From Microbacterium ureisolvens (GTDB taxonomy: Bacteria; Actinomycetota; Actinomycetes; Actinomycetales; Microbacteriaceae): 39,858 bases of DNA. Below, piece after piece: positions 15,247 through 22,998 of this stretch. Under the pieces are notes generated by a model that searched no databases, had not been told where the DNA came from, and saw nothing but the letters and a program-made list of their open reading frames with translations. The stretch is from assembly GCF_015278315.1 (NCBI RefSeq), contig NZ_JADIJE010000021.1:1-39858 (forward strand), in the 5' to 3' direction. Within the stretch, counting starts at the first letter, position 1. Every line of letters begins with the position of its first letter. Made by a program: the position numbers and the translations under genes.

Positions 15247-17512
15247 CCGGGCACGGCCTGCGCGTGCCCGCGGCGGCGAGCGACTGCTCGCGTTCGCCAT
15301 CCTCGCGGCGCTCCTGGCTGCGCTTCTTCCCGTGGTGCGCGTCATCGATCCCGGGTGGTGGCTCGTCGGCGCTCTCGCCCTGGCCTCCCTGGTGCTCGCG
15401 GCCGGCTATACCGCGCGCCGCTACCGCCTGCCGGCGGTCGCCGTCACCCTGATCGAGGCGGGTGTGTGGGTCGTCTTCATGACGCTCATCTTCCTGAGCA
15501 GCACCGCCCTCCTGTGGGTGATCCCGACTCTCGACACCCTCCGCGCCGTCCCGCTGCTGGTCGAGGCGGCGATGGAGCAGATCACGGTCGGCGCGGCGCC
15601 GCTGGAGCCCACCCTTCCGCTCGCCTTCGTCGTGGTGGGCGCGATGGGCCTGCTGACGATCATCGTCGATCACGTCGTGGTCACCGCACGGATGCCGCTC
15701 CTGGCGTCCGTCGGGATCGTCGCCGTCTCGCTCATTCCGGCGATCGCGGCCCCGAGCGACGTGGACGTCATCGGGTTCGTCTTCCTGGCGGTGACGATCC
15801 TGTTCCTGATCAGGTCGGAGACGCGTTCGCGCGAGAAGCCGCTGGAGCGCGAGGCGGAGCGCACCGCAGGCGTCCCCGCGACCGCACTGGGGATCGGCGC
15901 GATCGCGATCGTCGTCGCGGTCGTCGCGACGCCGGTGCTGCCCCAGCCCGGCGCGCGCGCCGGAGCCGGCATGGGTCCAGGACCCGGCATCGACGCGACG
16001 CTGCAGCTCGGCGACGACCTGCGCCGCCCACAGGAGACGACGGTGCTGCGCGTGCGCACCGACGCACCCTCCGTCCCGTACCTGCGGGCCACGACCCTCT
16101 CGCGTTTCGAGGGCGGCGTATGGGAGCCGGACCGCTCGCAGACGGTGTCGCTCGACAGCGAGCGGGCGTTCGGAGAGATCGACTCCGATGAAGACATCCG
16201 GCTCGGGGACTACACCGCGAAGGTCGACGTCGTGAACCTCGACTCCCCGTGGGCGCCGGTGCCCTACCCCGCGGTCGACGTCAGCGGACTCGCGGGCGGC
16301 CTGTGGGGCGCGGTGCCGTACAACCACACGGTCGCGACGACGAGCGGCTCGACGCAGGGCCAGTCCTACGAGGTGGCGTTCGCCCCCGCGCGACCGTCCC
16401 TCGAGCAGGTGCGCGCCGCCACGTCGGTCGGCTCGCAGGTGCGCGACGAGACCACCGAGCTCCCCACCGACGTCTCGCCCGCCATCGCCGAGCTCGCCGC
16501 CCAGGTGACCGCCGAGGCGGGCACCGACTACGACCGGCTGACGGCGTTGCAGCGCTGGTTCCGGGGCACGGAGTTCCGCTACTCGCTGGAGGCGCCCGTC
16601 GAGGAGGGCTTCGACGGCAGCGGGGCCGACGCGGTGGCCCGCTTCCTCGAGGTGCGGCAGGGCTACTGCGTGCATTTCGCCTCCGCCTTCGCTCTGATGG
16701 CACGCACGCTGAACATGCCCTCGCGCATCGTCGTGGGCTACCTTCCCGGCACCCCGTCCACCGAGAGCGTCGACGGTCAGCCGGTGTTCACCGTATCGAG
16801 CTCGCAGCTGCACGCGTGGCCGGAGGTGTTCTTCGACGGCATCGGCTGGATCCCCTTCGAGCCCACGTCCGGGCTCGGCGTGCCGACGAGCTTCACCTCC
16901 GAGGCGGCGCTGCCCGGCCAGTCCACCGACCCCGACGCACCCACCCCGCAGAGCTCCACCACTCCGACCGCGCCCGGCGACACCGCGCAGATCGACCTGG
17001 AGGAGCAGCGCAACGGGGCTGCCGGATCGGCGACGCGCACCGCGCTCGACCCGCTGCCCATCCTCGGCGCTGTGGCGGCGATGCTGGTGCTGCTGTCGCT
17101 GCCCTTCCTGATCCGCGAGCTGCGCCGCCGCCAGCAGGATGCGGCTGCGCGCAACGGCGATGCGGCGGCCGCGTGGCAGGCCGTGCAGGAGGCCGCGATC
17201 GACGTGGGCATCGCCGTGCCCGCCAGCGAGACCCCGCGTGCGTTCGCACGGCGGATCGTCGACGAGCACGGGGCACCGGCATCCGAGATGAACACCGTCC
17301 TCATCGCGATCGAGCGCGCCAGCTATTCGCGCGCCGGCACCCGCTCCTACTGGATGGGGGATGCCGCAGCCGACGCGGCGGCCGCGGTGCGCGTCGCGCT
17401 GCTCGCCTCGGTGCCGACGTCACGCCGCATCCTCGCACTCGTGGCCCCGCGCTCGCTCATCATCCGCCCCGGCAGCGTCTACGCCGGAACTGCGCCGGTT
17501 CGGGCACGGTAG
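15233..17512 (+). CDS. Membrane transglutaminase-like protein (TgpA/DUF3488 family)
   Basis: The 759-residue protein has six or so N-terminal membrane helices (about residues 18-220), a large extracytoplasmic part holding a transglutaminase-core domain, a Pro/Thr/Ser linker, one more membrane helix (about 605-627) and a cytoplasmic tail. The catalytic triad is visible: Cys479 in QGYCVHFASAFALMAR, His527 in SSQLHAWPEVF and Asp535 in FFDGIGWIPFEPT. Such proteins may cross-link or hydrolyse peptides at the outer membrane face; no substrate is known to me. It overlaps the DUF58 gene, and the three together look like a cell-envelope module. A short GC stem (17536-17549) follows before tRNA-Ser. 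Confidence 0.92.
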   Translation: MSSADRARPARARGGERLLAFAILAALLAALLPVVRVIDPGWWLVGALALASLVLAAGYTARRYRLPAVAVTLIEAGVWVVFMTLIFLSSTALLWVIPTLDTLRAVPLLVEAAMEQITVGAAPLEPTLPLAFVVVGAMGLLTIIVDHVVVTARMPLLASVGIVAVSLIPAIAAPSDVDVIGFVFLAVTILFLIRSETRSREKPLEREAERTAGVPATALGIGAIAIVVAVVATPVLPQPGARAGAGMGPGPGIDATLQLGDDLRRPQETTVLRVRTDAPSVPYLRATTLSRFEGGVWEPDRSQTVSLDSERAFGEIDSDEDIRLGDYTAKVDVVNLDSPWAPVPYPAVDVSGLAGGLWGAVPYNHTVATTSGSTQGQSYEVAFAPARPSLEQVRAATSVGSQVRDETTELPTDVSPAIAELAAQVTAEAGTDYDRLTALQRWFRGTEFRYSLEAPVEEGFDGSGADAVARFLEVRQGYCVHFASAFALMARTLNMPSRIVVGYLPGTPSTESVDGQPVFTVSSSQLHAWPEVFFDGIGWIPFEPTSGLGVPTSFTSEAALPGQSTDPDAPTPQSSTTPTAPGDTAQIDLEEQRNGAAGSATRTALDPLPILGAVAAMLVLLSLPFLIRELRRRQQDAAARNGDAAAAWQAVQEAAIDVGIAVPASETPRAFARRIVDEHGAPASEMNTVLIAIERASYSRAGTRSYWMGDAAADAAAAVRVALLASVPTSRRILALVAPRSLIIRPGSVYAGTAPVRAR

Positions 17513-17553
17513 CCGATCAGGGTAGGATGGTCGACGGCCCTCCGGGGCCTCCT

Positions 17554-17638
17554 GGAGGATTCGCCTAGTGGCCTATGGCGCACGCTTGGAAAGCGTGTTG
17601 GGTGCAAGCCCTCGGGGGTTCGAATCCCCCATCCTCCG
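17554..17638 (+). tRNA. tRNA-Ser (anticodon GGA)
   Basis: A full cloverleaf can be drawn. The acceptor stem is GGAGGAT/ATCCTCC with discriminator G at 17638. The anticodon stem is CACGC/GCGTG with loop TTGGAAA giving anticodon GGA. There is a long variable arm, as class II serine tRNAs have, and a T arm CGGGGGTTCGAATCCCCC. CCA is not encoded. TAGGAT at 17523-17528 is a likely -10. The 3' half is a common integration site, and an integrase gene lies 1.3 kb downstream. Confidence 0.97.
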
Positions 17639-17643
17639 CACCT

Positions 17644-17710
17644 GCGATCCCAGTGTTTTCAAGGGATCGCGACTCGATTCAGATCCCGTGGCACAGTTCG
17701 TGGCACAGTT
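17644..17710. repeat. Inverted and direct repeats just after tRNA-Ser (candidate attachment-site arms)
   Basis: A perfect 8-bp inverted repeat GCGATCCC (17644-17651) and GGGATCGC (17663-17670) lies right after the tRNA. It is followed by two abutting copies of CGTGGCACAGTT (17687-17698 and 17699-17710). Tandem direct repeats flanking a crossover site are typical of integrase arm-binding sites, so this is a likely left attachment region. No second copy of the tRNA 3' end was found in the window to serve as the right end. Confidence 0.55.
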
Positions 17711-17853
17711 ATCGTTCACTTTTGGTCTCCGAGAGGCCCGGAATTCCGCGGGTCTCGACCACTATGGTGCGGTTTTCGGACATCTGACGCTCAGAGCGCA
17801 TCCGTCGCAGCGTAGGGGCCAGAACACGTCGGCGTGGTGTTGTGGATTCAGAA

Positions 17854-17882
17854 TTACCTCAATACATGAGTTCCTGTATCGT
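17854..17882 (+). promoter_or_regulatory. Promoter with internal ArsR-type operator for cmtR
   Basis: TTACCT (17854-17859) and TATCGT (17877-17882) are 17 bases apart, and the ATG of the repressor begins 7 bases after the -10, so the message is probably leaderless. Within the spacer and the -10 lies ATACATGAGTTCCTGTAT (17862-17879), an interrupted palindrome ATACA-N8-TGTAT. Bound repressor would block RNA polymerase, giving metal-relieved autorepression. Confidence 0.65.
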
Positions 17883-17889
17883 CTGCTCC

Positions 17890-18222
17890 ATGCCCACCGC
17901 AACGGTCACCCACACGGCAGCGCTCGCGCGCCTCGGTCACGCACTCTCCGACCCGACACGGGTGGGGATCCTGCTGTCGCTGCGGGATGCGCCGGCCTAC
18001 CCGTCGGATCTCGCCGACGCGCTCGGGGTGTCGCGCCAGGTGATGTCCAACCAGCTCGCCTGTCTGCGCGGATGCGGACTCGTCGAAGCCTCGCCCGACG
18101 GCCGACGAAGCCGATACCGGTTGGCGGACCCTCATCTCGCGCCGGCGCTGAGCGAGCTGCTGCAGGTGGTTCTCGTCGTGGAACCGGACTGCTGCGACGG
18201 CGAGGGCTGCAGCTGCGCATGA
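17890..18222 (+). CDS. cmtR: CmtR-like ArsR/SmtB-family metal-sensing repressor
   Basis: The 110-residue winged-helix protein resembles mycobacterial CmtR, a Cd(II)/Pb(II) sensor. Matching parts are ALARLGHALSDPTRVGILLSL, the recognition helix LGVSRQVMSNQLACLRGCGLV and YRLADPHLAPALSELLQVVL. The two cysteines of ACLRGCGLV match the CmtR ligands in helix 4. The C-terminal tail DCCDGEGCSCA supplies four further cysteines, more than the single tail cysteine I recall for CmtR. An upstream in-frame ATG (17842 or 17866) is possible, but 17890 agrees with the leaderless promoter. It overlaps the transporter gene by four bases. Effector metal is inferred. Confidence 0.85.
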   Translation: MPTATVTHTAALARLGHALSDPTRVGILLSLRDAPAYPSDLADALGVSRQVMSNQLACLRGCGLVEASPDGRRSRYRLADPHLAPALSELLQVVLVVEPDCCDGEGCSCA

Positions 18223-18884
18223 ACACCACCGCACTCACTGCCGATCGCCGGCATGTCCTCCAACGTCGGATCCGCTGGATCGTCACCGCAACCATCGCGT
18301 ACAACATCGTCGAAGCGATCGTCGCGATCACCGCGGGCAATGTTGCGTCCTCGGGCGCGCTGATCGCCTTCGGGCTCGACTCCACCATCGAGGTCCTCTC
18401 CGCCGCCGCGGTGGCTTGGCAGTTCACGCGTCGGGACCCGGAACGCTGGGAGAAGCCGACCCTGCGCGTCATCGCGATCGCCTTCTTCGCTCTCGCCACC
18501 TACGTCATCGCCACTTCCCTGATGGCATTGGCGGGACGTAGCGAGGTGGAGCACAGCACGCTCGGCATCCTGATCACCGCGCTCAGCGTGGTCATCATGC
18601 CGTTCCTGTCACTCGCCGAACGACGCACCGGTCGCGAACTCGGCTCTGCTTCCGCGGTCGCCGACTCCAAGCAGACCCTCATCTGCACGTACCTGTCCGC
18701 CGCGGTCCTCGCTGGGCTGCTGCTCAACACCTGGTTCGGCTGGTGGTGGGCTGACGCGATCGCGGGACTGGTCATCGCCGGCTTCGCGATCAGGGAGGGC
18801 ATCGAAGCTTGGCGCGGAGATGCATGTGCCACATCAGTCGGCATGATCCTCGAAGACGAGGACGCGAACCACCACGACCGATAG
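18219..18884 (+). CDS. Cation transporter (CDF-like membrane protein)
   Basis: The 221-residue protein has about five or six membrane helices and resembles cation diffusion facilitator-like transporters. Typical pieces are NIVEAIVAITAG, SSGALIAFGLDSTIEVLSAAAVAW, ADSKQTLICTYLSAAVLAGLLLN and WWWADAIAGLVIAGFAIREG, with membrane-embedded aspartates that could bind metal. It lacks the long cytoplasmic C-terminal domain of classical CDF exporters. The ATG overlaps the cmtR stop (ATGA), so it belongs to the metal-responsive operon and likely exports the metal sensed by CmtR, probably cadmium, lead or zinc. The direction of transport is inferred from context. Confidence 0.8.
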   Translation: MNTTALTADRRHVLQRRIRWIVTATIAYNIVEAIVAITAGNVASSGALIAFGLDSTIEVLSAAAVAWQFTRRDPERWEKPTLRVIAIAFFALATYVIATSLMALAGRSEVEHSTLGILITALSVVIMPFLSLAERRTGRELGSASAVADSKQTLICTYLSAAVLAGLLLNTWFGWWWADAIAGLVIAGFAIREGIEAWRGDACATSVGMILEDEDANHHDR

Positions 18885-18965
18885 CCGCCGCTCCGGCAGC
18901 AGGACGATCGCGGGCGTGCGCGGCGAGGCGACTGTCAGACCGACGCCGAGAACTGAGCGACCCAG

Positions 18966-20188
18966 CTAGACGGGTTGCTCGACTGTCGCCGGCGCGAGCA
19001 GCGCCCCGACGAGATCCGCGGCGCCGCGCTGCAGCGTCTTCACGGCGTGCGAGTAGGTGTTGAGCGTGGTCTGGATGTCTGCGTGACCCAACCGCTCCGA
19101 GACGATCTTCGGATGCACGCCGGCCCGCAGCAGAAGCGTCGCATGCGTATGCCGCAGCTCGTGCAGGTGCAGAGCATCGAGATCCGGATGCGCCGCGACC
19201 GCCTTGGCGACCCGCTCCCGCCACTGACGGGAGAACTGGGTCGGGTTGTGTGGTTCCCCGTAGCGATTGCAGAAGATCAGGTGTTCACCTCGAGCATGCT
19301 CCGGCGAGACCGCACAGAGCATCTCGTGCCTCGCGCGGAACGCTTCCGCGAGGCGGACGTCGATGTCGACGTTGCGAACACGGCCGCTCTTGGTGGCGCG
19401 GAAGTCGATCACCGGCCTGCTGCCCGCTTCCTTCACATAGGACATGGCGCGGGCGATCGTGATCACCTTGTTGTCGAGATCGAGGTCCTTCCATCGGAGG
19501 CCGAGGATCTCGCCACGCCGCATCCCGGTGCCGAGAAGCGTCAGCCAGGCCAGCCACAGGTAGTCGCCCGACGACTCGGACCAGTCGAGGAAGAGCCGAG
19601 CGTCTTCCGCCGACCAGGTCGTCATCTCGGGCGGTGCGGCCTCGAGCTTCGTCGGGGCGACGCGCGCTTCGCGGGGTTGAAGCGGATGAGCCCGTCCTCG
19701 AGCGCGTGCTGCAGCACCTGCGAGATCAGGACGTGAACATGCCTCACCGTTGCGGCGCCGAGCGGTTCCCCTACGTGACCGCGATCCTTCCGGCCCGCCT
19801 GCTCCAGCTGTCGATAGAAGCGGTTGAGCTGATCCTTGGTGACGTCGGCGATGGGCGTCCGCCCGATTGACGACGGAAGCACGTGGACACGGAAATGCTT
19901 GCGGTAGCCAGCGAGGGTGGTCGGGCGCACGCGCAGCGAATCGAAGTACTTGTCGGCATAAGCGTTGAAGGTCTCGCGCGTCTCGTCGACATGGACGCCG
20001 CGACGGATGTCGACTTGCGTTTCGACGAGTGCGTTGAGCGCGTCCCGCTCAGTGGGGAAACCGCGCCGGAACCTGCGGACGGAGTCGCCGTCGGGACGCT
20101 CGACCCAGTATGCGACTCGATATTTCGTCTCCCCCGACTGCGTCGTGTACGACGAGACTGTGCCGTCCTGATTCGATCGCCGCCGCAT
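18966..20188 (-). pseudogene. Tyrosine-type site-specific integrase, split by a one-base frameshift
   Basis: Two adjacent frames make one integrase. Bases 20188-19622 encode the N-terminal arm-binding and SAM-like core-binding part (YRVAYWVERPDGDSVRRF, YADKYFDSLRVRPTTLAGYR, LNRFYRQLEQ, HVHVLISQVLQHALEDGLI). Bases 19625-18966 encode the catalytic domain with TGMRRGEILGLRW, LHLHELRHTHATLL and LGHADIQTTLNTY, so Arg, His-x-x-Arg, His and Tyr are all present. The break lies at a run of four G (19654-19657, plus strand). One extra base would give NPAKRASPPTKLEAAPPEMTTW and an intact 407-residue enzyme. It follows the regulator gene by 11 bases and has AAAGGAAG before its ATG. A sequencing error cannot be excluded. 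Confidence 0.88.
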
Positions 20189-20199
20189 CCGTCTTCCTT

Positions 20200-20781
20200 T
20201 CAGCCGATCGTCGGACCACCCGGAACCGGCGCGTTGATCACCGGCCCCGTCGCCGACGGGTCAGGCAGGTCAACTCCCGGCGCGAGACCCGCAAGACGAG
20301 CTCGGTTCATCAGTCGAGTCGCGGTGCTCTGACTGACTCCGAGGCAATCGGCGACGGCCCTCAGCGGCGGCAGATTGATGGCTGCCGCGAGTCGGTAGGT
20401 CGTCGACGCGTCCACCACGCTCGCCGTGAGGTCGCGCCCCTCGCGTGTGCGCATGCGCCGAATGTAGTCCCCGCCGGAGCAGATCGGTTGGTCGGGCTCT
20501 TCAACCGTGGAGACTCTCAAACCGCTGACCTGAAGGGCCGTCTGCACGCGGACCTCCCGCAAGGTGAGGCTCGTCACTTCGTCGCCCTCCCCGCTCCGGG
20601 TCACGCTGACCTCGGCCGCCACGACGCGACTGAGGCGGGGGTCGTACGCGGCACGGACGCGAATCTCGCCGGGGACGTCGGGCTCACTCCTCAAGACAGC
20701 CGTCCAGCTCGCAGGGACGGTGACGCCGTTACCCACGGCAACGCGCTGCTCGCTGACATCCACGTTCTCGAGGTCCACCAT
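20200..20781 (-). CDS. Helix-turn-helix regulatory protein upstream of integrase
   Basis: The 193-residue protein is not from a family I can name. Its first two-thirds is beta-rich (VAVGNGVTVPASWTAVLR, EIRVRAAYDPRLSRVVAAEV, VTSLTLREVRVQTALQVSGL). The last third has a helix-turn-helix, LRAVADCLGVSQSTATRLMNRARLAG (about residues 144-169). I choose ATG 20781 over ATG 20838 because the latter lies inside a palindrome, while 20781 follows a TTGTTC-N17-GATACT promoter by 7 bases (leaderless). It is transcribed with the integrase, 11 bases apart, and probably controls integration or element genes by binding the palindrome at 20820-20844. That target is inference. Confidence 0.7.
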   Translation of the reverse strand: MVDLENVDVSEQRVAVGNGVTVPASWTAVLRSEPDVPGEIRVRAAYDPRLSRVVAAEVSVTRSGEGDEVTSLTLREVRVQTALQVSGLRVSTVEEPDQPICSGGDYIRRMRTREGRDLTASVVDASTTYRLAAAINLPPLRAVADCLGVSQSTATRLMNRARLAGLAPGVDLPDPSATGPVINAPVPGGPTIG

Positions 20782-20788
20782 GCCCGCC

Positions 20789-20817
20789 AGTATCGCAGGG
20801 AGGAATTCGCTGAACAA
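20789..20817 (-). promoter_or_regulatory. Promoter of the regulator-integrase operon
   Basis: Minus-strand TTGTTC (20812-20817) and TGC-GATACT (-10 at 20789-20794) are spaced by 17 bases, and the ATG at 20781 follows by 7 bases. This predicts a leaderless transcript for the regulator and integrase. Confidence 0.55.
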
Positions 20818-20819
20818 GG

Positions 20820-20844
20820 TACGACATGACGCAATCATGTCGTA
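20820..20844. promoter_or_regulatory. Perfect 10-bp palindrome between divergent promoters (candidate operator)
   Basis: TACGACATGA, a 5-base spacer CGCAA, then TCATGTCGTA form a perfect inverted repeat. It sits directly upstream of the -35 of the leftward regulator-integrase promoter. It also overlaps the -35 position of a rightward promoter (TACGGT at 20863-20868) for the Xis-like gene. One bound dimer could therefore govern both directions of this element's control region. Confidence 0.7.
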
Positions 20845-20910
20845 ACTGGCTCAGGGAGGTGCTACGGTGTGCGCGTGTGATGACATTGGTGGCTCACGAA
20901 GGAGATGCAG

Positions 20911-21090
20911 ATGAACCGCTCACCGAACTCACTCGCCCTCACGTATAAGGACGCTGCCGAGTTGGTCGGCGTCGAGTACCGCACGATCAAGCTCGGGGTC
21001 GAGCGGGGCACGATCCCAACGGTGCAGCTCGGGCCGCGACGGATGATTCCCCGCGCGGCACTGCTCCGAGTCTTCGGCGTCGAGCCCTGA
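20911..21090 (+). CDS. Small helix-turn-helix protein, excisionase (Xis)-like
   Basis: The 59-residue protein is one winged-helix/MerR-like unit: LALTYKDAAELVGVEYRTIK (recognition helix), VERGTIPTVQLGPRRMIPRAALLRVFGV. This is the usual layout of excisionase-family DNA-binding proteins (helix-turn-helix, G-x-IP, arginine-rich turn, R-x-x-L). GAAGGAG at 20898-20904 leaves 6 bases to ATG 20911, whereas the in-frame ATG at 20905 would abut it, so 20911 is preferred. It is divergent from the regulator-integrase operon. Likely roles are directing excision or activating element genes; with a broken integrase it may now lack its partner. Confidence 0.75.
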   Translation: MNRSPNSLALTYKDAAELVGVEYRTIKLGVERGTIPTVQLGPRRMIPRAALLRVFGVEP

Positions 21091-21112
21091 GCCACGGCCC
21101 CATCTGATCGTC

Positions 21113-21826
21113 ATGGTCGACGCACGCCTCCCCGCCGAGTGGTTGGGGAGCATCCGCATCGACAATCTCAGCGACCGAGCCTTCCGGGTGCTCGCCGGGG
21201 CACTGATGTGGTGCAACGGCCAAGGGACGGACGGCGCGGTGCCGGATCGGTACACGAAGTACCTCCATCCCGACGGTGACGACCCGGCGGCATTCGAAGA
21301 GCTCGAGCGCGCCGGCCTCTGGGAGCACACTGACGATGGATACCACCTCGCCGGCTGGGCGAGTGCGCTCAGACAGTCAACGGCCGAGGAGGTCGAGCGG
21401 TATCGCGATGGCGCGAGACGCCGGCAGAAGGAATATCGCGATCGGCAGCGGGCCGCGACGGCCGCTCCCCCGCCTCGCGCGATCGGTGGCCGAGCGACAC
21501 GTGACGTGGCGCATAACGCGACGCATGAGGTGACGGCGAACGTAGGCTCAGGCTCCTTAACCGAGTCTTTGAAGAAGAGGAGTGCCTACGAGACGCGTGA
21601 CGCGACGAGCCACATCACGCATAACGCGGACTCGCCGTTCTGCGCGAAGCACCCGGGCGGCACCTCCGAGCCTTGCGGAGCGTGCGCCCGCGCCAGGACG
21701 GCGCTGGAGGCGCGCCAGAACCGGCTCACGATCGGCGGCTGGGACTGCACCGTCGACGGTCACAAGCTGGTCACCGACGGCACCTGTGCGGTCTGCGCCT
21801 TCCGGCCGGATCGATCGGTCGCGTAG
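21113..21826 (+). CDS. Element-associated protein with cysteine-rich C-terminus
   Basis: The 237-residue protein is of unknown function. Its N-terminal 110 residues (LGSIRIDNLSDRAFRVLAGA, ALMWCNGQGTDGAVPDRYTK, ELERAGLWEHTDDGYHLAGW) resemble the winged-helix start of replication-type proteins found in actinobacterial phages and integrative elements. A basic linker (EEVERYRDGARRRQKEYRDR) and a low-complexity Ala/Thr/His stretch follow. Two cysteine groups close the protein: FCAKHPGGTSEPCGACARAR and CTVDGHKLVTDGTCAVCAF, possibly zinc ribbons. It lies 22 bases after the Xis-like gene, in the same direction, so probably the same transcript. No strong ribosome-binding site precedes ATG 21113. Confidence 0.65.
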   Translation: MVDARLPAEWLGSIRIDNLSDRAFRVLAGALMWCNGQGTDGAVPDRYTKYLHPDGDDPAAFEELERAGLWEHTDDGYHLAGWASALRQSTAEEVERYRDGARRRQKEYRDRQRAATAAPPPRAIGGRATRDVAHNATHEVTANVGSGSLTESLKKRSAYETRDATSHITHNADSPFCAKHPGGTSEPCGACARARTALEARQNRLTIGGWDCTVDGHKLVTDGTCAVCAFRPDRSVA

Positions 21827-22318
21827 TACCCCCCAGGCCGTCATGCAGGATTGTCCACTCGTGGGCAACGGTCGACCGGACGTAGAGGGGTCCCCAAGCG
21901 GGCGGTGAACGAAGCGGAACCGCCGCCGTGCATCCGGCCTGTTCCCGCGGTCCTGCGGGCGAACCGACGGCTAGCGACAGGAGGACCCGACACAACCTGC
22001 TCGACCGGTGAGCGGGCCTCTAGCGCGCGTCCGCCGGTGACGCGTCTGCCGCGGGCGGGCACCTGGGGCCCCGGGGTTGCCGCCGGCCGAAGCCGGCTCG
22101 GAACGGGAGTGTCCGCCGCCGGGCCGGCGGCGGCCGTGCCACGTTGGGGACGGGGGGTCGTACTTTTTCGTCGACGCGCGCGGCGTCGCAGGCCGCTTCG
22201 TCAAGGGCTACCGCTGCGCCCGGTACCGCAGGACCATAGGCAGAAGCATCGCCCGTCTGTTCTTGGACGCATCCGCGGCCGGTTCGCTGCGACGACCGCC
22301 CCAGCTCTGGAGGGTCTC
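21827..22318. other. Intergenic region, no gene recognised
   Basis: About 490 bases. It holds copy A of the 16-base TCCCCAA motif (21889-21904) and a very GC-rich palindrome, CGCCGCCGGGCCGGCGGCG, near 22112-22130, which could end the upstream transcript although no T-run follows. Open frames across it have the arginine-rich look of noncoding high-GC DNA. GGAGGG at 22309-22314 serves the next gene. The right end of the integrated element could fall here but no attachment repeat was found. Confidence 0.5.
21889..21904 (+). repeat. 16-base motif, copy A
   Basis: GGTCCCCAAGCGGGCG. One of four same-orientation copies of the pattern (G/A)(A/G)TCCC(C/T)AA(A/G)CG(G/C)GC(A/G) in the 21.8-30.3 kb accessory region. 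The next gene start is about 415 bases away. Confidence 0.6.
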
Positions 22319-22657
22319 GTGGGAAAGTTTCTCTACGAAGGGAGCGTCAAGGTCGACTTCGACGACCGGACTCTCGCGCACCTGCAACTCGTCATCGGTA
22401 ACAAGCTGCGCCGTCGCGAGCCGTTCCACTTCACGTGGCGCGACGACCCGAGCATAGGCGACGGGCGCACCACCGTTTGGATTCATCCGCGTAGCACGCT
22501 GGTCTACAAGTTCTACGGCAGCCGGAAACCCCAGTTGAACCCCGCCTGGATCGACGCGCTGGCGCACGCCGCGAACTCGCCGACCGGGCTGTATATCGTG
22601 CCGGAGCCTCCGATGCCGTCGATGCAGGCAGACTCAGATCCCGAGATGACCGGCTGA
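22319..22657 (+). CDS. Small Microbacteriaceae-type protein (recalled as DUF7882), copy 1
   Basis: The 112-residue protein starts at a GTG with GGAGGG five bases upstream: MGKFLYEGSVKVDFDDRTLAHLQLVIGNKLRRREPFHFTW. Conserved with the paralogue at 24431 are the tyrosine-containing N-terminal strand (FLYEGS/LHYGDM), D(D/H)xxLAHLxxVIxxKLRR, the F-x-x-x-W strand, G-R-(T/S)-x-(V/I)-W-(I/L)-(H/D)-P, and a C-terminal helix beginning W-(I/L). The fold looks like a compact alpha/beta domain. No catalytic motif is evident. I recall many members per genome in Microbacteriaceae, of unknown function; the DUF number is from memory. It is soluble, with no signal peptide. Confidence 0.8.
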   Translation: MGKFLYEGSVKVDFDDRTLAHLQLVIGNKLRRREPFHFTWRDDPSIGDGRTTVWIHPRSTLVYKFYGSRKPQLNPAWIDALAHAANSPTGLYIVPEPPMPSMQADSDPEMTG

Positions 22658-22998
22658 CCTCGAAGCGGTACGGATCGGTGGGGTTTGTCGAAGCTCGCGC
22701 AACGCAGAGATCGCTGCAAATTGACCGTGCCACCGGGGACATCCGGGCCGGCCCCTCGCGTGGCGCACCGAGAACCCGTTCGGACGCACCCTGCGACGCA
22801 CATGAATACGCGTGATCGTGCTGCTGCCACTCGCCCAACCGGTGCAAACCTTGGTTGCGGCCCCGTGGAGCCATACGGGCGCAGGTGCACGTCGCGGTGT
22901 CGCCGACCGCGCGTGCGAGATGCCGCGACACCGAAGGGCCGACTGTCGGCGCTGCTGGGATAGTTGGACTGACGGCGCGTTGTCGGGGGGAGGTCGGA
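22658..22998. other. Intergenic region, no gene recognised
   Basis: About 340 bases before the MarR gene. No open frame here reads as a natural protein, and no terminator with a T-run or RNA gene is apparent. The last 15 bases carry GGGGGGAGG, the MarR ribosome-binding site. The MarR promoter presumably lies here but I cannot place it. Confidence 0.4.

Noticed and set aside
21113..21826. Assignment as a plasmid replication initiator
   Set aside because: The N-terminus is only reminiscent of replication winged-helix proteins; there is no catalytic or primase motif and no iteron array nearby, so it is left unassigned.
22685..22963. 92-codon frame between DUF7882-like copy 1 and marR
   Set aside because: Arg/Pro/Thr-rich composition and no ribosome-binding site; no support as a gene.
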